Assembly (NCBI GenBank): GCA_030696545.1
Contig: JAUYSA010000027.1
Location: 1-8,181 of the forward strand
Origin: Hyphomonadaceae bacterium
Lineage (GTDB): Bacteria; Pseudomonadota; Alphaproteobacteria; Caulobacterales; Hyphomonadaceae
Length of the DNA stretch: 8,181 nt
Direction of reading: 5' to 3'
The stretch's first letter is position 1. Every line of letters begins with the position of its first letter. A program made the position numbers and the translations under genes. The notes beneath the pieces are model-generated. The model saw nothing but the letters and a program-made list of their open reading frames with translations. It was not told where the DNA came from and searched no databases. Of the stretch, positions 6,066-8,181 are shown piece by piece.

Positions 6066-7961
6066 CTACTCCGCCAGCAGCGCTTCCATCCGGTCCATGA
6101 TTGAGTTCATGCGGCGTACCACGGCCTGATAGGCATCAGGCTTCGTCATATCGAGCCCCGCCTGCGTCAGCAGGATCTGGTGCGGATGATCCGATCCGCC
6201 TGCCTTCAGCGCATTCAGGAAGCTGTCGCGCACCTTCGTGTCGCCCGCCAGGAACTGCTCGGCGAACCACGTCGCGCCGGAAATCGCGGTCGCGTACTGA
6301 TACACGTAAAAGCCCATGTAGAAGTGCGGGATGAACGCCCATTCCTGCGCATACACATCATCGATCTGCATGACGCCCTGATCCTGCCCGTGATAGCGGC
6401 GCAGTAACTCTCCGTAGGTCAGCGTCAGCATAGGCCCCGTCAAAGGCTGCCCCTGCTCGGCCGCGCGATGGATGGCGAGTTCGAACTCCCCGAACATCGT
6501 CTGCCGGAAGAACGATCCGCGCGCGAGTTCCAGCGAAGCGCCCAGATAGAACAGCTTCTCTTCCTTCGTTTTCGAATTGGCGATCATGTATTCCTGCAGC
6601 AGGATCTCGCTGCTGATCGAGGCCATCTCCGCGATGAAGGTCGAATAGCTCGCCGTCTCGAAAGGCTGCGCCTTGTTGGAGAGCATGGTGTGAACCGCAT
6701 GACCCCACTCATGCGCAAACGTCGACATGGATTCGTAGTCGTCATTGTGGTTCAGCAGCACGTAAGGATGCTCGTCATAGGCCATGCCGGCCATGTAGGC
6801 GCCGCTCTGCTTGCCCTCCTGCGGATGCGAGTGCATCCATTTCGACGACAGCCCCGTACGCAGCATTCCGAGATATTCCTCCCCGAACGGCGCGAGCGCC
6901 GCGAAGGTGATCTCTTCGGAACGCTTCAGGTCGAACACGCCCGTGTTCGCTGAAATGATCGGCGGGTAAATGTCGTAATACCGAAGCTCGCTGATCCCCA
7001 GCATCTTCCCGCGCAGCTTCAGATAGCGATGGAAGGTCGGCAGGCCCGCATTCACCTGGCTCACCAGCTGCGTATATATCTCCGGCGGCAAGGCGTTGGA
7101 GAACATCGCCGATTCCAGCACGCCCTCATACTTGCGCGCCCGCGCATTAAACACCGCGCCCTGCACCTGCGCGTTCAATGTCGCGCCCATGCCGTTCTCG
7201 TACTGCTTCCACGCGCCCCAGAACGTATCGAACACCAGCTTGCGATCCGCCCGGTTCGTCAGCTGACGCCCACGCGAATATCCAGACTGGTCAACCTTCA
7301 GCTCCGTCCCATCCGACAGCGTGATCGTCGGCCACGGAATGCTCGCATTGGCATAGAGCCCATAAATCTGCTGCGGCTGGCCAAGCGCGAGCGATGCACC
7401 CGCCAGCATAGCCTCCCCATCGGCGTCCAACGTATGCGGCGCCGCCCTCACCGTGTCGCGCAGCTGGAAGCTGAAAGGCGCCAGACCCTTCTCCGCTTTC
7501 AGGAACGCCTCGATTTTCTCGGGCCCGATCGCCAGCAGTTCCGGATTGATCCACGACACGCTTTCGCCGAACCCCGCGAACATCGCCTGCGCCCGGCCAA
7601 AGCGCGTCTGAGCCTCGGGCACGCGCTGGTCCTCGTCACGCTTGAGGCTGGCAAACATGTAGATGCGATAGGCCTCTTTCGTCACCGCAGAGATATCGGC
7701 GTAGGCCGCCAGCATCGTCGCCGCATCGCGCCCCAATGTTCCCCTGTGACGCGGCAACGCCGCAATACGCTTTTCGATATCCGTGAACGCCGCCTCCCAC
7801 GCCGCATCCGAAACATACAGATCAGCCAGGTCCCACTGATAGCGCACCGTCGAAGCCGCGATCGCCGCGCCAGACCCTTCCGCCGGCGCCATCACCTGTC
7901 CCGTCGCACAACCCGCCGCCAACATCGCGCTCGTCATGATGAAAGTCCTTAGCCTGATCAT
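6066..7961 (-). CDS. pepF: M3-family oligoendopeptidase F, predicted lipoprotein
   Basis: The 631-residue protein is a zinc oligopeptidase of the PepF branch of family M3, which cuts short peptides. The catalytic motif is HEWGHAVH with His417, Glu418 and His421; Glu445 in FIAEMASISSE is the expected third zinc ligand. The C-terminal IPHFYMGFYVYQYAT (His546, Tyr548) matches the conserved substrate-binding segment, and the end ALKAGGSDHPHQILLTQAGLDM is also PepF-like. The N-terminal helical domain precedes these. Residues 1-17 form a signal with AAGC at 15-18, a permissive lipobox (Ala instead of Leu at -3) with Cys18, so the enzyme is probably exported and lipidated. Typical PepF proteins of Firmicutes are about 600 residues and cytosolic. 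GGGA lies 3 bases before ATG 7961, a weak and close site; the later ATG at residue 9 would cut the signal. It converges on the desaturase gene. Confidence 0.93.
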   Translation of the reverse strand: MIRLRTFIMTSAMLAAGCATGQVMAPAEGSGAAIAASTVRYQWDLADLYVSDAAWEAAFTDIEKRIAALPRHRGTLGRDAATMLAAYADISAVTKEAYRIYMFASLKRDEDQRVPEAQTRFGRAQAMFAGFGESVSWINPELLAIGPEKIEAFLKAEKGLAPFSFQLRDTVRAAPHTLDADGEAMLAGASLALGQPQQIYGLYANASIPWPTITLSDGTELKVDQSGYSRGRQLTNRADRKLVFDTFWGAWKQYENGMGATLNAQVQGAVFNARARKYEGVLESAMFSNALPPEIYTQLVSQVNAGLPTFHRYLKLRGKMLGISELRYYDIYPPIISANTGVFDLKRSEEITFAALAPFGEEYLGMLRTGLSSKWMHSHPQEGKQSGAYMAGMAYDEHPYVLLNHNDDYESMSTFAHEWGHAVHTMLSNKAQPFETASYSTFIAEMASISSEILLQEYMIANSKTKEEKLFYLGASLELARGSFFRQTMFGEFELAIHRAAEQGQPLTGPMLTLTYGELLRRYHGQDQGVMQIDDVYAQEWAFIPHFYMGFYVYQYATAISGATWFAEQFLAGDTKVRDSFLNALKAGGSDHPHQILLTQAGLDMTKPDAYQAVVRRMNSIMDRMEALLAE

Positions 7962-8112
7962 TTCGTCCCATCCTGAACTGGGATCTGTTTACGGCAGGAC
8001 AAGACCAGAGACACGCCCGGCCGAAAACCCCTGCGCGGCAAATCTCCAGTGAAAGCGGCGTTACCGCCCCCATCCCGCCATATCCTTCCCACGGCGCAGA
8101 CTGCTGATCGGC
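7962..8112. other. Leader region of the oligoendopeptidase gene
   Basis: No credible gene lies here. A GGCG-GTAA-CGCC hairpin on the minus strand (8068-8057) is followed by only three T residues, too weak to call a terminator. No clear promoter boxes are seen for the peptidase gene. Confidence 0.35.
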
Positions 8113-8181
8113 TCAGAAGGCCGCAAGGCAGGCTACAAGAGCCACTGCCAGTCCTTTCACGCCATGGCGAAGGAAGCGGGC
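8113..8181 (-). CDS. Possible C-terminal end of a minus-strand membrane protein, 5' part outside the window
   Basis: Reading inward from the right edge on the minus strand, 22 codons are open to a TGA at 8115-8113. They give ARFLRHGVKG followed by the hydrophobic LAVALVACLAAF, which would suit a terminal membrane segment. The stretch is too short for recognition, and an open run of this length can occur by chance in GC-rich DNA. Confidence 0.22.
   Translation of the reverse strand, partial: ARFLRHGVKGLAVALVACLAAF

Noticed and set aside
7029..7952. 307-codon plus-strand open frame opposite the oligoendopeptidase gene
   Set aside because: The translation is extremely rich in Arg and His with no domain, as expected from the complement of the pepF coding strand, whose motifs are all intact.
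8052..8068. GGCG-GTAA-CGCC hairpin as a terminator for the gene at the right edge
   Set aside because: A 4-bp stem followed by only three T residues is too weak to call.
1..8181. Defence island, prophage, insertion sequence, CRISPR or secondary-metabolite cluster
   Set aside because: No integrase, transposase, nuclease, toxin, repeat-spacer array or biosynthetic enzyme set is present; composition looks uniform and all genes belong to ordinary chromosomal families.

Overview
The window is a compact, GC-rich stretch of bacterial chromosome. Its gene set and codon usage fit an alphaproteobacterium, possibly of the Hyphomonas/Hyphomonadaceae type. That placement is inferred from general protein character, because there is no rRNA or marker gene here to settle it. 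I see no transposase, integrase, phage gene, CRISPR array, tRNA, rRNA or toxin-antitoxin pair. Most of the content is envelope and housekeeping functions.

Layout from left to right. (1) Bases 1-1235, plus strand: the 3' part of a HupE/UreJ-like polytopic membrane protein, translationally coupled (TGATG overlap) to a single-pass membrane protein with a periplasmic beta-rich domain. (2) Bases 1330-2580, plus strand: an MltA-type lytic transglycosylase lipoprotein. (3) Bases 2603-3821, minus strand: a two-gene operon of a DUF72 TIM-barrel protein with a lysine/alanine-rich tail, followed 4 bases later by a VOC/glyoxalase-fold protein. (4) Bases 4013-4861, plus strand: a YpfJ-like membrane-anchored zinc metallopeptidase, divergent from the DUF72 gene across a 191-base intergenic region. 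(5) Bases 5030-6061, plus strand: a three-His-box membrane fatty acid desaturase. (6) Bases 6066-7961, minus strand: an M3-family oligoendopeptidase F with a lipoprotein signal. (7) Bases 7962-8181: leader of the peptidase gene and possibly the last codons of another minus-strand gene.

Five proteins are predicted to lie in or at the membrane: the HupE-like protein, its partner, MltA, YpfJ and the desaturase. PepF is probably a lipoprotein too. The genes do not form one pathway. The clearest functional units are the coupled HupE-like/anchor pair and the DUF72-VOC operon. Two convergent junctions are very tight (22 and 4 bases), leaving no room for a separate terminator.

I found no convincing new multi-gene system. 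The observations most worth a second look are: a 5'-leader hairpin that would cover the Shine-Dalgarno of the DUF72 gene; the basic tail of DUF72, whose Lys codons double as the ribosome-binding purine run of the next gene; the HupE-like/anchor pair without visible hydrogenase or urease genes; and the lipoprotein form of an oligopeptidase family that is usually cytosolic.
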